Positions 17,005 through 25,661 of a stretch of DNA of 64,000 nucleotides are shown here, in pieces. A program made the position numbers and the translations under genes. Location of the stretch: the NCBI RefSeq assembly GCF_005146945.1, contig NZ_SWMS01000004.1, forward strand, positions 1 to 64,000, written 5' to 3'. Within the stretch, counting starts at the first letter, position 1. Each line of letters begins with the position of its first letter. This DNA is from Prauserella endophytica. Lineage in GTDB: Bacteria; Actinomycetota; Actinomycetes; Mycobacteriales; Pseudonocardiaceae. The notes below the pieces were generated by a model. It had not been told where the DNA came from. It was given only the letters and a program-made list of their open reading frames with translations, and did no database searches.

Positions 17005-18100
17005 GGGGACATTCTTCCTGCGCCTCCGGCACTACCCAGGAGGCGCCAACCTGCCACGACATCCAGGCCGTGTCACCCGGGCGTAGTCGGGAAGTCTTCG
17101 AGCCGGGCTCGCGCACGATGCCACTGGCGCCGTCTGGCAGGGTCACCTTCGTACGACGGGTGGGCCCGAGCGACTCTACGTTCTCGATCCTGACCTCGAG
17201 GACGTTCGTGCTCCGGAGTGGTTTGTCCTCGCTGAGCTCGATCTGCTCGGGGCGCAGCAGCAATGTGCCCGATCCGGTGACGTCGTGACCGTCGACGGGG
17301 ACCCGCGTGTCCCGGTAGTGGAAGATCGACTGCCCGCCCACGGCGTGCACCGTCCCACGCAACATCGTCGACTCGCCGAGGAAGGTGGCGACAAATGTGG
17401 TCCTGGGCCGGCTGTACAGCTCGTGCGGCGTGCCGACCTGCTCGACTCGGCCGCCGTTCATCACGGCGATCCGATCCGACATCACCATCGCCTCCTCTTG
17501 GTCGTGCGTGACGAACACGACCGTGCTGCCGACCTCCTCGTGCAGTTGCCTCAGCTCGGACTGCATCTCGTCCCTGAGCCGCTTGTCCAGCGCCCCGAGC
17601 GGTTCGTCCATGAGGAGGATCTGCGGTCGGAACACGATCGCTCGGGCCACGGCGACGCGCTGCTGCTGGCCGCCCGAGAGCTGGCTCGGCCGTCGATCGG
17701 CGAATCCGTGCAGGTCGACCATCGCCAGTGCCGCGCGGACGAGGGCTGCCCGATCCGACTTGGACATCTTTCGGCGCTTGAGCGGGTACGCGATGTTGTC
17801 GGCGATCGTCATATGTGGGAAGAGGGCGTAGTTCTGGTAGACCATGCCCATGTCTCTCCGGTTCGGGGGGAGGTGGTCGATCTGCGCACCGTTCACGCGC
17901 ACCTCTCCCGCGTTGGCCCGGGCGAAGCCTCCCATGAGATTGAGCAGCGTCGACTTTCCCGAGCCCGACGGACCGAGAAGGGTCATGAACTCGCCGCCCT
18001 TGATTCGCAGGTCGATGTCGCGGAGGACGGCTGTGTCACCGTATGACAGGTGCACGCCATCGAGATCGATCGAGGCCCCTCGCTGGGCTAGATCCTGCAT
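16997..18100 (-). CDS. ABC importer ATPase, PotA-like
   Basis: A 367-residue ATPase. Walker A is GPSGSGKST (about 43-51), the Q-loop is VYQNYALFPHM, the signature is LSGGQQQR, Walker B is ILLMDEPLGALD, and the switch is VTHDQ. A C-terminal TOBE domain (from about 280) is typical of the polyamine/iron/opine CUT2-like importers. It is separated by 4 nt from the upstream permease gene. It energises the importer formed with the two permeases and the lipoprotein at 19764-20861. Confidence 0.9.
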   Translation of the reverse strand: MQDLAQRGASIDLDGVHLSYGDTAVLRDIDLRIKGGEFMTLLGPSGSGKSTLLNLMGGFARANAGEVRVNGAQIDHLPPNRRDMGMVYQNYALFPHMTIADNIAYPLKRRKMSKSDRAALVRAALAMVDLHGFADRRPSQLSGGQQQRVAVARAIVFRPQILLMDEPLGALDKRLRDEMQSELRQLHEEVGSTVVFVTHDQEEAMVMSDRIAVMNGGRVEQVGTPHELYSRPRTTFVATFLGESTMLRGTVHAVGGQSIFHYRDTRVPVDGHDVTGSGTLLLRPEQIELSEDKPLRSTNVLEVRIENVESLGPTRRTKVTLPDGASGIVREPGSKTSRLRPGDTAWMSWQVGASWVVPEAQEECPHE

Positions 18101-18104
18101 GCGT

Positions 18105-18908
18105 TCAGTCCTTCCTGGTGAGGTGACGTCGACGCCACGACATGGCGGCGAGGGCGAAGGCTGCCGTGATGACGGTGAGAGCCGCGACGAACGTGGCGGC
18201 CGCGGCGACGGTGGGGTCAGTGCTTCGGGTCATGCTGGAGTACATCTCGATGGGCAGTGTCCGAAGGTACGGCGAGCCGAGAAAACCGGCTATCACCACC
18301 TCGTTGAACGACACGACAAACGCGAACAGCGCGCCAGCGATGACGCCCGGCGCCACGAGGGGCAAGACGATGAGCCGCATTGTGGTCACGGGTCCCGCGC
18401 CCAACCCACGGGAGGCCTGCTCCAGGTTGTCGTCCAGTGCGTCGAGGCTGGCGGACACTGTGATGAACGCGAGAGGCAGCCCTAGGAGCGCATGGGCGAG
18501 GACGAAACCCGCCGTCGTTCCCACCAGTTGGGTGCGGATCAACATCGCGTAGAGACCCACGGCGAGCACCACGAGCGGGATGAGCAGGGGCAGCGTGACC
18601 AAGGCGCGGGCCACCACGCGGTGGGTCCGCCGTACTCGTCGCAGGCCGAGCGCCGCCATGGTGCCCGCGACGGTCGCCACCAATGCCGCGAGGAGGGCGA
18701 TCCGCAGTGAGCTGACCAACGAGTCCAGCCATACGGGGTTCGTCAGCAGCTCTCGATACCAGCGCGGCGACCACGACTCCGGGGAGCTGATGGCAAAGGA
18801 CGACGTCGGGGTGAAGCTTACGGGGATCACGGCGAGAATCGGCAGCACGATCGTCACGGCGAGAAGGACGGCGAACACCGGGAGAACGTGGCGTCGGTGC
18901 GGCATCAT
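18105..18908 (-). CDS. ABC importer permease, PotC-like
   Basis: A 267-residue protein with about six membrane helices. The EAA loop reads EQASRGLGAGPVTTMRLIVL. The first span is VLPVFAVLLAVTIVLPILAV. ATG 18908 overlaps the stop of the upstream permease (ATGA). It pairs with the 18905-19771 permease to make the transmembrane channel. Confidence 0.88.
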   Translation of the reverse strand: MMPHRRHVLPVFAVLLAVTIVLPILAVIPVSFTPTSSFAISSPESWSPRWYRELLTNPVWLDSLVSSLRIALLAALVATVAGTMAALGLRRVRRTHRVVARALVTLPLLIPLVVLAVGLYAMLIRTQLVGTTAGFVLAHALLGLPLAFITVSASLDALDDNLEQASRGLGAGPVTTMRLIVLPLVAPGVIAGALFAFVVSFNEVVIAGFLGSPYLRTLPIEMYSSMTRSTDPTVAAAATFVAALTVITAAFALAAMSWRRRHLTRKD

Positions 18909-19771
18909 GACCTTCCTCCGCGTCGGTTCGCACCGACGATCCTGACGACGCCAGTGAGCAGCGCGAAGACCGCGGCTGTCCCGAGGATGAGGACGACGGC
19001 CAGCGCGCCGGCGCGTCCCCACGCGAGGAGGTCGTTGACCTGCGTGTGGATGGTCTGCCCGATCAGCGCTTGGCGTGGCGATCCGAGAAGTTGCGGCAGG
19101 ACGTAGAAGCCGAGGCTGAAGACGAAGACGAACACCACCCCGCTGGCGATGCCGGGAATGGTCAGCGGTACGAAGACCGTCCAAAAGGCTCTCGTGCGGG
19201 TGGCGCCCAGACCCATGGCGGCCGGAACGAGCTTCGGGTCGACCGACCTCATCGTCGTGTACAACGGGAGGATCATGTAGGGGATGAGGATATGGGTTAG
19301 CCCGAGGACCACGGCAGGGAGCGTTCCGAGCAGGCCGTCGCCCAACCCGAGCGGAAATAGCTTGGATGCCAAGCCGCCGGGCTGGAGGATCACCAGCCAC
19401 GCGAACGCGATGACAAGGACGCTGATCATCAAGGGCAGGACCACACAGCCGAGCAGGAAGACTCGCATCTTCGGACCGGCCGTGAGCATCGCGTACGCGT
19501 ACGGATAGCCCAGGGCGAGGCAGACCAGTGCGGTCAATGCCGCCGTCGAGAATGTCCTCAACGTGATCTCGAGGTACACCGGATTCGAGAAGAGCCATAC
19601 GTATCCGTTGACCCCGCCGGTTGTATCGACCACCGACAGCCAGACGCTGAGCCCCAGTGGAATGGCGAGGCCAACGGCAAGAAGCAGCGCTGCGGGTGCC
19701 AGGAGCGCCAGCTCGCCCTGGATGCGCCGAGGCCGTCGGCGCTGCGCACCGCTGAGAACGGCGCTACCCAT
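18905..19771 (-). CDS. ABC importer permease, PotB-like
   Basis: A 288-residue protein with a basic N-terminus (RRRPRRI) and six predicted helices. The EAA motif reads PAAMGLGATRTRAFWTVFVP. It overlaps the binding-protein gene by 8 nt and the next permease by ATGA. It belongs to the spermidine/putrescine-type permease family. Confidence 0.88.
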   Translation of the reverse strand: MGSAVLSGAQRRRPRRIQGELALLAPAALLLAVGLAIPLGLSVWLSVVDTTGGVNGYVWLFSNPVYLEITLRTFSTAALTALVCLALGYPYAYAMLTAGPKMRVFLLGCVVLPLMISVLVIAFAWLVILQPGGLASKLFPLGLGDGLLGTLPAVVLGLTHILIPYMILPLYTTMRSVDPKLVPAAMGLGATRTRAFWTVFVPLTIPGIASGVVFVFVFSLGFYVLPQLLGSPRQALIGQTIHTQVNDLLAWGRAGALAVVLILGTAAVFALLTGVVRIVGANRRGGRS

Positions 19772-20861
19772 TGGTCCAGTCGATCCAGCGGTCGGTCAGC
19801 GTGCCGAGGTTCGCCGCCCAGAAGTCCTCGTCGATCCAGACCTGGTCGGAGTAGTCGCTCGACGTGACTTGGACGTCGCGGGCGAAGGCATCGAGGTCGG
19901 GATCGGCGTTGCGGTTCCCGGTCTCGTACGACGTGAGCTCCGCATACTCCGCCCCTTGCTCGGCGCCGAGCCAGTAGTTGATCAGCGCCATCGCCGCGGC
20001 CGGGTCACGTGCTCCTTTCGGCACGACGAACCACGATGTCGCATTGATGGGCTGGGTCTTGACAGTCCCCCAATCGCTCCCCGCTTTGTTGCTGAACCCG
20101 ACCCGACCGCTCCAGAAGATCCCCATGGCGGCCTGCCCGCTGCCCATGATCTGCTCTTGTTCCGCTCCCGAGGACCAGAACACCAGGTCGTCGCGGATCG
20201 TGTCGAGCTTGTCGAGTGCGCGCTCGACATCCAGCGGATACAGGTCGTCTGGCTTGACTCCGTCGGCCAAGAGCGCCGCCTCCAGGGTTCCGGTGGGATT
20301 CGTCGCGCTCACTGCCCTCTTGCCCGGGAACGCCTGCGTATCGAAGAAGTCGGCCCAACGCGTCGGCGCTTCCGCGAAGGCCCCGCGGTCGAAGGCGAGC
20401 ACGTTCCCGTAGATGTCTGCCGGGACGCCGCAGTCGCCGAGGGTGAGCCCATCCGTGAACTCCGAACCGTCGATGATCGACTCGTCTGGCGCTAGTAGCA
20501 GGTCGCAGTGGCCGGCCGCCCATACCGAGTCGACCGTGACGACGTCCCACGTGACTTGGTTGTTCTCGACCTGTGCCTGCAGCTTGGCGTAATTGGTCGG
20601 ACCGTCCTCGACGATCGTCGCGCCCGACGCCTCCGTGAAGCCCTCGAGCACCTTCATCTGGGCCTGTTGCGACTCGCCGCCCCAACTCGTGAACGTCAAG
20701 GTGACTCCGTCGAGCGCCCCAGGCTTCACCGAGCCTGCCCTGGCGGTGTCTCCGAGCTTGCTCGCGGAGTCTTGTCCGGCGCCCGGACCAGGTGGGCTGC
20801 AGGCGCCCAACAATATGGGAAGTACGAACGCGCACACGGTCAGCGCGACTGATGTCCTCAT
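19764..20861 (-). CDS. ABC importer substrate-binding lipoprotein, PotD-like
   Basis: A 365-residue secreted lipoprotein. The signal peptide ends in lipobox LLGAC with the lipidated Cys at 21. The fold follows the PotD/iron-binding class-D type (LTFTSWGGESQQAQMKVLEG, then TWDVVTVDS and NYWLGAEQGAEYAE). The family binds polyamines, thiamine, opines or similar compounds. Because the operon contains an oxo-acid dehydrogenase E1 and a VOC protein, the ligand here may be an organic acid or amine other than a polyamine. Confidence 0.88.
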   Translation of the reverse strand: MRTSVALTVCAFVLPILLGACSPPGPGAGQDSASKLGDTARAGSVKPGALDGVTLTFTSWGGESQQAQMKVLEGFTEASGATIVEDGPTNYAKLQAQVENNQVTWDVVTVDSVWAAGHCDLLLAPDESIIDGSEFTDGLTLGDCGVPADIYGNVLAFDRGAFAEAPTRWADFFDTQAFPGKRAVSATNPTGTLEAALLADGVKPDDLYPLDVERALDKLDTIRDDLVFWSSGAEQEQIMGSGQAAMGIFWSGRVGFSNKAGSDWGTVKTQPINATSWFVVPKGARDPAAAMALINYWLGAEQGAEYAELTSYETGNRNADPDLDAFARDVQVTSSDYSDQVWIDEDFWAANLGTLTDRWIDWTNG

Positions 20862-21409
20862 GCCGATCCCCCGAGGTGTCGATCACTTCTCGCGGGCTCT
20901 TGGAACAGCTCGACGGTGATTCCGTCGGGATCGCGGAGGTAGACGATCTTGCCTCCTGCGTTCGGCCCCCACGTCACGTCAACCGGAGTTTTCGACCTGA
21001 ACTCCGCGATCGCGGAGAGGCGCTCGAACTCGGCGTCGAGATCGTCCACGGTCAGGCACAGGTGCGCGTTCCCGACCGTAAACGTCTCCATCGAGACCGT
21101 CGTGGGCTCGGGGTGTAGATACTGGAGAAGTTCCAGGTGTATCCCGCCGGGGAGCTCGAAGAGCGCGCAGTCCAACCTGCAATCGTCGTAGCCGACCACG
21201 TCCGAGAGGTATCGAGCGTCCCAGATTCTCCGCCAGAGGGGTTCCCTCCGCAGCAGCACGCTGTACCACTCCACCGAGCGATCGAGGTCTGCGACCGAGA
21301 AGCCCATGTGGTCGACGCGTTGACGCGGAGTCCGGCCATCCGCGTCGTCGCGTTCGACCGCCCACGATGACGGATGAATGAGAGCGTCGGTGTCGTCGCG
21401 GCGCATCAT
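20858..21409 (-). CDS. VOC family (glyoxalase-fold) protein
   Basis: A 183-residue protein. The VOC fold is seen as RVDHMGFSVADLDRSVEWY (metal-binding His), HLELLQYL, NAHLCLTVDDLDAEFERL and IVYLRDPDGITVELFQ (metal-binding Glu). Relatives include methylmalonyl-CoA epimerase, extradiol dioxygenases and lactoylglutathione lyase, so the reaction is not assignable. It is coupled at both ends by ATGA overlaps, with E1 upstream and the binding lipoprotein downstream. It is thus an integral operon member. Confidence 0.85.
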   Translation of the reverse strand: MMRRDDTDALIHPSSWAVERDDADGRTPRQRVDHMGFSVADLDRSVEWYSVLLRREPLWRRIWDARYLSDVVGYDDCRLDCALFELPGGIHLELLQYLHPEPTTVSMETFTVGNAHLCLTVDDLDAEFERLSAIAEFRSKTPVDVTWGPNAGGKIVYLRDPDGITVELFQEPARSDRHLGGSA

Positions 21410-23415
21410 CGGACCACCGCCTCACCAGCGCCACGGGCGGACCGCGCGCCAGTGATGTCCGGCGACAGCAGGCCTCGACAAGTCTCGACGAGCTGGCGCA
21501 CACCCGGCAGCACGGCCTTCTGCAGCGACGGCGCGGCCGGCACGCGAATGTCAGGCGCCGCGACTCTCTCGACCGGGGCGGCGAGCGAAGCGAAATGTTC
21601 CGCCTGGACTCGCGCCACGATCTCGGCGCCGAAACCACCGGTCAGGTTCGCCTCGTGCGCAACGACCACCCTGCCGCCGGCGGCTCGCACGGCGCTGTGA
21701 AGCGCCTCTTCATCCAGCGGTCGCAACCACCGCAGGTCCAGGACGGACACCTCGATCCCGGCCTCGGACAACTGGTCCGCTGCCTGGAGAGCCGGAGCGA
21801 CCATCGTCCCCCACGTGACGATGAGTGCGTCCCTTCCTTGTCTGCGAAGGACCGCGCCGCGCCCGAGAGCTGGATTCGCGGCGATGTCGACCTCACCCTT
21901 CACCTGGTACAGCGACCGTGCTTCGATGACGATGCAAGGATCGTCGTCGGCGATGGCCGCGCGCAGCATCGTGTAGGCGTCCTGTGGCGTGGCAGGCAGA
22001 CAGACCTTCAAGCCCGGCACGTGAGCCAGCAATGCCTCGAGGCTCTGTGAGTGCTGTGCGCACGACCCGGGAGTCGCGCCCTGCTGGGTCCGTACGACGA
22101 GCGGGACGCTGAGGTCTCCTCGCGTGACGTAGTGGGCATTGGCGGCCTGATTCACCAGCTGGTCGAGGGCCACGAGCAGGAAGTCCGCCCACATGATCTC
22201 GACGACCGGTCGCATCCCGCGCATGGCCGCGCCCACCGCGGAGCCCAGGATGGCGCTCTCCGCGATCGGCGTGTCGAAGACGGAATCCCTTCCATGCTTC
22301 TTCTGGAGGCGCCGAGTCACGCCGAAGATTCCGCCGGCATTGCCGACGTCCTCGCCATAGACGAGAAGCTCTGGCCGTGCGCTGAGTTCAATGTCGAGGG
22401 CCCGATTCAGCGCCATCTGAAAGGTCAGCTCGGTCGGCGCGGCGGCTTCGACTTCGATGGGCGTTGGGGTGCTGCGGTGATTGAACGCATGCCCGCTCGA
22501 CCGGCTAGGGTCCGCGTCAGGCATGTCCGCGACGAGCTCGGCCGCATACCTTACCTCCTCGTTGACCTCGGCATGAATCTGCTCCAGCAGCGCATCGGCG
22601 ACTCCTTCGTCACGTAGCCGTGCGGCGAGGCGGACGAGTGGATCACCGGCGCGGGCGGTCTCCTTGTCGTCTGCCGACCGGTAGTGCTCGATGTCCCGGT
22701 TGTAGTGCCCACGGAGTCGGACCGTCTGGCAGTCGAGAAAGATCGGTCCGGCCCCGGCGCGCGCGGTCGCCAGGGCGTCTTCGACCGCTCGCTCCACTGT
22801 TTCGGGATCCCCTCCGTCGACGGTCAGGGCGCGGATCCCGTAGCCGCTGACACGATCGACGAGAGATCCCCGAATCATCTGCGATGTCGGCGTCATCTCC
22901 GACCACCCGTTGTTCTCACAGATCACGACCAAGGGAAGGCTCTCGGCTGCTGCGAACACGAGGCCCTCGTGGAGAGCACCCTGACTGAGAGCGCCGTCCC
23001 CGACCGACACGACGGTGACCCCGCCGTCGGCTCGGCGAGTCGAGGCGACGGCAGAGCCGGCACCAATCGGAACCCCGGCGCCGACGATGGAGTTCTCCCC
23101 CAGGAAATGGTGCTCGGGCGAGCTCAGGAGCGCGGACCCGGCGCGTCCACCGTTGAGTCCGCCCTCCTTGTGGCAGATCTCCGCCAGAACTCCCACGATC
23201 GGCGCACCCTTGACGATCGCCCAGCCGTGGCCCCTATACGTCGCGACCACCCAGTCGTCTGGTCGCAGTGCGCGAGCGGCTCCGACCGGGATGGCCTCCT
23301 GACCCTCACATACGTGGATAGAGCCCTTGATGATCCCGGCGGCGGACAGTTCGAGGCACTTCTCCTCGAACGCTCGGATGCGCGCCATGGACCGGTACGA
23401 CTCAACAAGCGACAT
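21406..23415 (-). CDS. Fused alpha-beta 2-oxoacid dehydrogenase E1 (TPP-dependent)
   Basis: A 669-residue fusion. The alpha part (1-320) carries the thiamine-diphosphate motif GDG (139-141) ending in NN (168-169), with HVCEGQEAIPVGAA and RGHGWAI. The beta part (about 335-650) carries LLVYGEDVGNAGGIFGVTR, DTPIAESAILGSAVGAAM and LDLRWLRPLDEEAL. Such E1 enzymes decarboxylate pyruvate, branched-chain oxoacids or acetoin and pass an acyl group to lipoyl-E2. No E2 or E3 lies in the window, so it depends on partners elsewhere or acts differently. It is the first gene of the minus-strand operon. The start at 23415 has only a weak ribosome binding site. Confidence 0.9.
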   Translation of the reverse strand: MSLVESYRSMARIRAFEEKCLELSAAGIIKGSIHVCEGQEAIPVGAARALRPDDWVVATYRGHGWAIVKGAPIVGVLAEICHKEGGLNGGRAGSALLSSPEHHFLGENSIVGAGVPIGAGSAVASTRRADGGVTVVSVGDGALSQGALHEGLVFAAAESLPLVVICENNGWSEMTPTSQMIRGSLVDRVSGYGIRALTVDGGDPETVERAVEDALATARAGAGPIFLDCQTVRLRGHYNRDIEHYRSADDKETARAGDPLVRLAARLRDEGVADALLEQIHAEVNEEVRYAAELVADMPDADPSRSSGHAFNHRSTPTPIEVEAAAPTELTFQMALNRALDIELSARPELLVYGEDVGNAGGIFGVTRRLQKKHGRDSVFDTPIAESAILGSAVGAAMRGMRPVVEIMWADFLLVALDQLVNQAANAHYVTRGDLSVPLVVRTQQGATPGSCAQHSQSLEALLAHVPGLKVCLPATPQDAYTMLRAAIADDDPCIVIEARSLYQVKGEVDIAANPALGRGAVLRRQGRDALIVTWGTMVAPALQAADQLSEAGIEVSVLDLRWLRPLDEEALHSAVRAAGGRVVVAHEANLTGGFGAEIVARVQAEHFASLAAPVERVAAPDIRVPAAPSLQKAVLPGVRQLVETCRGLLSPDITGARSARGAGEAVVR

Positions 23416-23436
23416 GTCAGAGCCACCGCACTTTCA

Positions 23437-23472
23437 TCATTTGTAAGTTGATTTACTCATCTGCAAGTTAAT
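23437..23472 (+). promoter_or_regulatory. Tandem direct-repeat operator candidate
   Basis: Two 16-bp direct repeats, TCATTTGTAAGTTGAT (23437-23452) and TCATCTGCAAGTTAAT (23457-23472), match at 13 of 16 positions and are spaced exactly 20 bp, two helical turns. They sit in an AT-rich island between the divergent E1 operon and the 23532 gene. The binding protein is probably the operon's IclR, but this is inferred. Confidence 0.6.
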
Positions 23473-23531
23473 CCGCCGACCGCACGGCGTGTCAAGGCCG
23501 CAACGGGAACGACACGGCACACAATCGCGGC

Positions 23532-23828
23532 ATGGAGTTCTTGGTCCGATTGACAATCGATGTGCCGCGAGATCTCTCGCACGACGAGTTTCGCGATCTG
23601 ATGGCGAGCGAGCAGAAACGTGGCGAGGAACTGATCTCGCAAGGCCTCCTGCGGTCGATCTGGCGCGTCCCCGGAGCCAGGGCGAACATCTCGCTCTATG
23701 ACGTCAAGGACGCCACGGCGCTGCACGAGACGTTGACGTCGCTGCCAATGTGGCCGTGGATGACCGCGGAAGTCCAACCCCTGGCCACACACCCGTTGAC
23801 CGTCGAGACGAGTGACCGGCCAGCGTGA
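23532..23828 (+). CDS. Muconolactone delta-isomerase-like protein
   Basis: A 98-residue protein matching the small muconolactone isomerase (CatC) fold: MEFLVRLTIDVPRDLSHDEF, then EQKRGEELISQGLLRSIWRV (conserved Glu), NISLYDVKD and LTSLPMWPWMTAEVQPLATH. CatC moves the double bond of muconolactone in the catechol branch of the beta-ketoadipate pathway. No catA or catB is in the window, so here the substrate may be a related unsaturated lactone. It is divergent from the E1 operon across the tandem-repeat operator. Confidence 0.85.
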   Translation: MEFLVRLTIDVPRDLSHDEFRDLMASEQKRGEELISQGLLRSIWRVPGARANISLYDVKDATALHETLTSLPMWPWMTAEVQPLATHPLTVETSDRPA

Positions 23829-23944
23829 CTCCCCGATTCGGGACTGACACGCGCACTTCGCCGTGAGGCGTGCACATCCCCAGGCTGGTAGCGGTTTCTC
23901 GGGGTGCTCGCAACACCTGATGGCCTATGTGGTTGTCAGTAGAT

Positions 23945-24070
23945 CACGCAGGCACTCGGCTGGATTTTCCAGCCGAGTGTTTTGCGTGGTCGGCCGCTGG
24001 GTTGCTGGGCGACGTGCTGGAGCTCGGCAGCGCTGTGCACGGACAGGTCGGTCCCCTTGGGCGCCTCTGT
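23945..24070 (-). mobile_element. IS30 family transposase C-terminal fragment
   Basis: The minus strand reads PKGTDLSVHSAAELQHVAQQ, then GRPRKTLGW, the characteristic last residues of IS30 transposases. No upstream transposase homology or terminal repeat remains. Confidence 0.65.
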
Positions 24071-24212
24071 GTTTGTCAAGTCGCTAATTCTGGCGTTGCA
24101 GGCTTGGTCTCGGCGGACCTGGGAAGTGACTTCTCCGAAGAGCTGGCGGTAGGGGTTGAGTCAGCCGCGCTGGATGTCAGAGTCGCCCCTGGTGCCCTCC
24201 CAGGCTCGCTGT

Positions 24213-24311
24213 TCACGTGCGGCGCCGTTCGTCGGCGATCATTGTTCGCCAGACGTGGTCGGCGAGGCGGCGTTCCAAGCAGCGTTGCGCTTCACGAGGT
24301 GTTTTGCCCTT
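24213..24311 (-). mobile_element. IS110-like transposase C-terminal fragment
   Basis: The minus strand reads KGKTPREAQRCLERRLADHV, then WRTMIADERRRT before a stop at 24213. The pattern of GK, REA, RCLKR-like and LA resembles C-termini of IS110-type transposases. The rest of the gene is missing. Family assignment is tentative. Confidence 0.45.
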
Positions 24312-24322
24312 GTCGACGACGC

Positions 24323-24360
24323 TCGAAAACGAGGCCGTAGCGACGGTCGAAAACGAGGCC
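24323..24360 (+). repeat. 14-bp tandem direct repeat near IS relics
   Basis: TCGAAAACGAGGCC occurs at 24323-24336 and 24347-24360. Its complement, GGCCTCGTTTTCGA, resembles repeats I associate with ends of actinobacterial IS21-type elements. That assignment is from memory and unverified. 24312-24510 otherwise holds nothing recognisable. Confidence 0.45.
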
Positions 24361-24510
24361 ACCCAGACAGATTGGATGGGTGATCTCGGTGGAGGGCTGG
24401 GCGTTGATCCGGCCCCTCTCCGACCGCCAACCGGTCGATGACGTGGTCCGCGGCGCCCAGCCTGCCGTGGCGATTGCCATATGTACCAACAGTGTCGGCG
24501 GTGCTTCCGA

Positions 24511-25497
24511 TCAGGTAGCACGCGGTGTCTGTGACCGCCTGTATGAGGCTCGTCTCGCGGACATGGCGCGTTGTTGGCTGGGCCGGATGCCGTATTCGCG
24601 CCTGAACGCTGTGCTGAGGGCGTAGGCGTTGGTGTATCCCACCTGCCGGGCGATCGAGTCGACGGTGTCGTCGCTGCGCTGCAGCAGGTCGGCCGCCAGG
24701 CACAGGCGCCATTTGGTGAGGTAAGTGATGGGCGGCTCATCCATCAGGTCGGTGAATCTGCGGGCGAACGTCGCCCGCGACACCTTCGCCTGGCGCGCCA
24801 GGGTCTCGATGGTCCAGGGCCGAGCTGGTTGGTCGTGGATCGCTCTGAGGGCGGCGCCTACGATCGGGTCCGCCGTGGCCCGATACCACTGGGGTGCGCA
24901 CACTTCGGGGAGGGCGAACCAGTCACGCAGGGTTCCGATCAGCATGAGGTCCAGGAGTCGGTCGAGGACGGCCTGCTGTCCTGGCTCGTCCCGCGTGATC
25001 TCGGCCTCGAGAAGTTCGAGCGGCACCGACTGCTGCCGCTGGCGGGGAACCACAAGGACACGAGGCAGGGCGTTCAGGAGACGGTCGGCGATCCGGCCTG
25101 CAGTGGTGTAGGAGCCGGTGAGCAGCGCGTGCTCGGCATCGAGGTGCGTGCCGCAGGTTCGTACGCCTAGGGAGATGCTTTCCTCGGAAATGACGTTACC
25201 CGCCGCGTCGGTGCAGGTGCCGGCTTCGGTGAGGACGTAGAAGGGTTCAGACCCCGCATCGGGGTCGCTGGTGACGCTGAACGGCGTCGGCCCGGTGACG
25301 ATGGCGAGGTCGCGGTTCCGCAGGCGGACAGGCGAGGTGTCGTCGGGAACGATCCACCCCTCTCCGCGCAGCATGGTCACGAGGGTCATCGAGGCGCGGT
25401 CGGTGAAGCTGATCGACCAAGGCGGGGTGATCAGATTCTGGCCGAGCAACGCTCCCGCAGAACGGATGTGGTCGAGCACGTCGGTGAGGGTGTCCAC
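24511..25497 (-). CDS. AraC family regulator with cupin_6 domain
   Basis: A 328-residue protein. The N-terminal AraC-type cupin (about 10-190) includes LITPPWSISFTDRASMTLVT and RNRDLAIVTGPTPFSVTSD. The C-terminal HTH_18 region (about 215-315) includes IETLARQAKVSRATFARRFT and VDSIARQVGYTNAYALSTAF. The family controls adjacent oxidoreductase genes in response to electrophiles or unknown ligands. It is divergent from the NAD(P)H oxidoreductase at 25662, its likely target. Confidence 0.88.
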   Translation of the reverse strand: MDTLTDVLDHIRSAGALLGQNLITPPWSISFTDRASMTLVTMLRGEGWIVPDDTSPVRLRNRDLAIVTGPTPFSVTSDPDAGSEPFYVLTEAGTCTDAAGNVISEESISLGVRTCGTHLDAEHALLTGSYTTAGRIADRLLNALPRVLVVPRQRQQSVPLELLEAEITRDEPGQQAVLDRLLDLMLIGTLRDWFALPEVCAPQWYRATADPIVGAALRAIHDQPARPWTIETLARQAKVSRATFARRFTDLMDEPPITYLTKWRLCLAADLLQRSDDTVDSIARQVGYTNAYALSTAFRREYGIRPSQQRAMSARRASYRRSQTPRAT

Positions 25498-25530
25498 GCC
25501 GCGAGCTTAGACGATCAGGTATCGAATTGA

Positions 25531-25546
25531 GATTCTTAGCGATTCT
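25531..25546 (+). promoter_or_regulatory. Candidate AraC-type half-site pair
   Basis: GATTCT is repeated at 25531-25536 and 25541-25546 in direct orientation, one helical turn apart, in the divergent AraC/oxidoreductase gap. Spacing suits the two HTH units of an AraC protein. Confidence 0.35.
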
Positions 25547-25661
25547 GCGTCTCACTGTCCGGGGCTGGAATGGAAGCAGGACCGCGCCCGCTGGCCTTCA
25601 CGGCGCTTGGTGCCACCCGTGCCATGACGGCGATCTCGAACTACGCCCCAGAAGGTGACGC

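Noticed and set aside
25498..25661. A small gene in the AraC/oxidoreductase gap
   Set aside because: No frame with a ribosome binding site and plausible composition; the gap reads as a divergent promoter.
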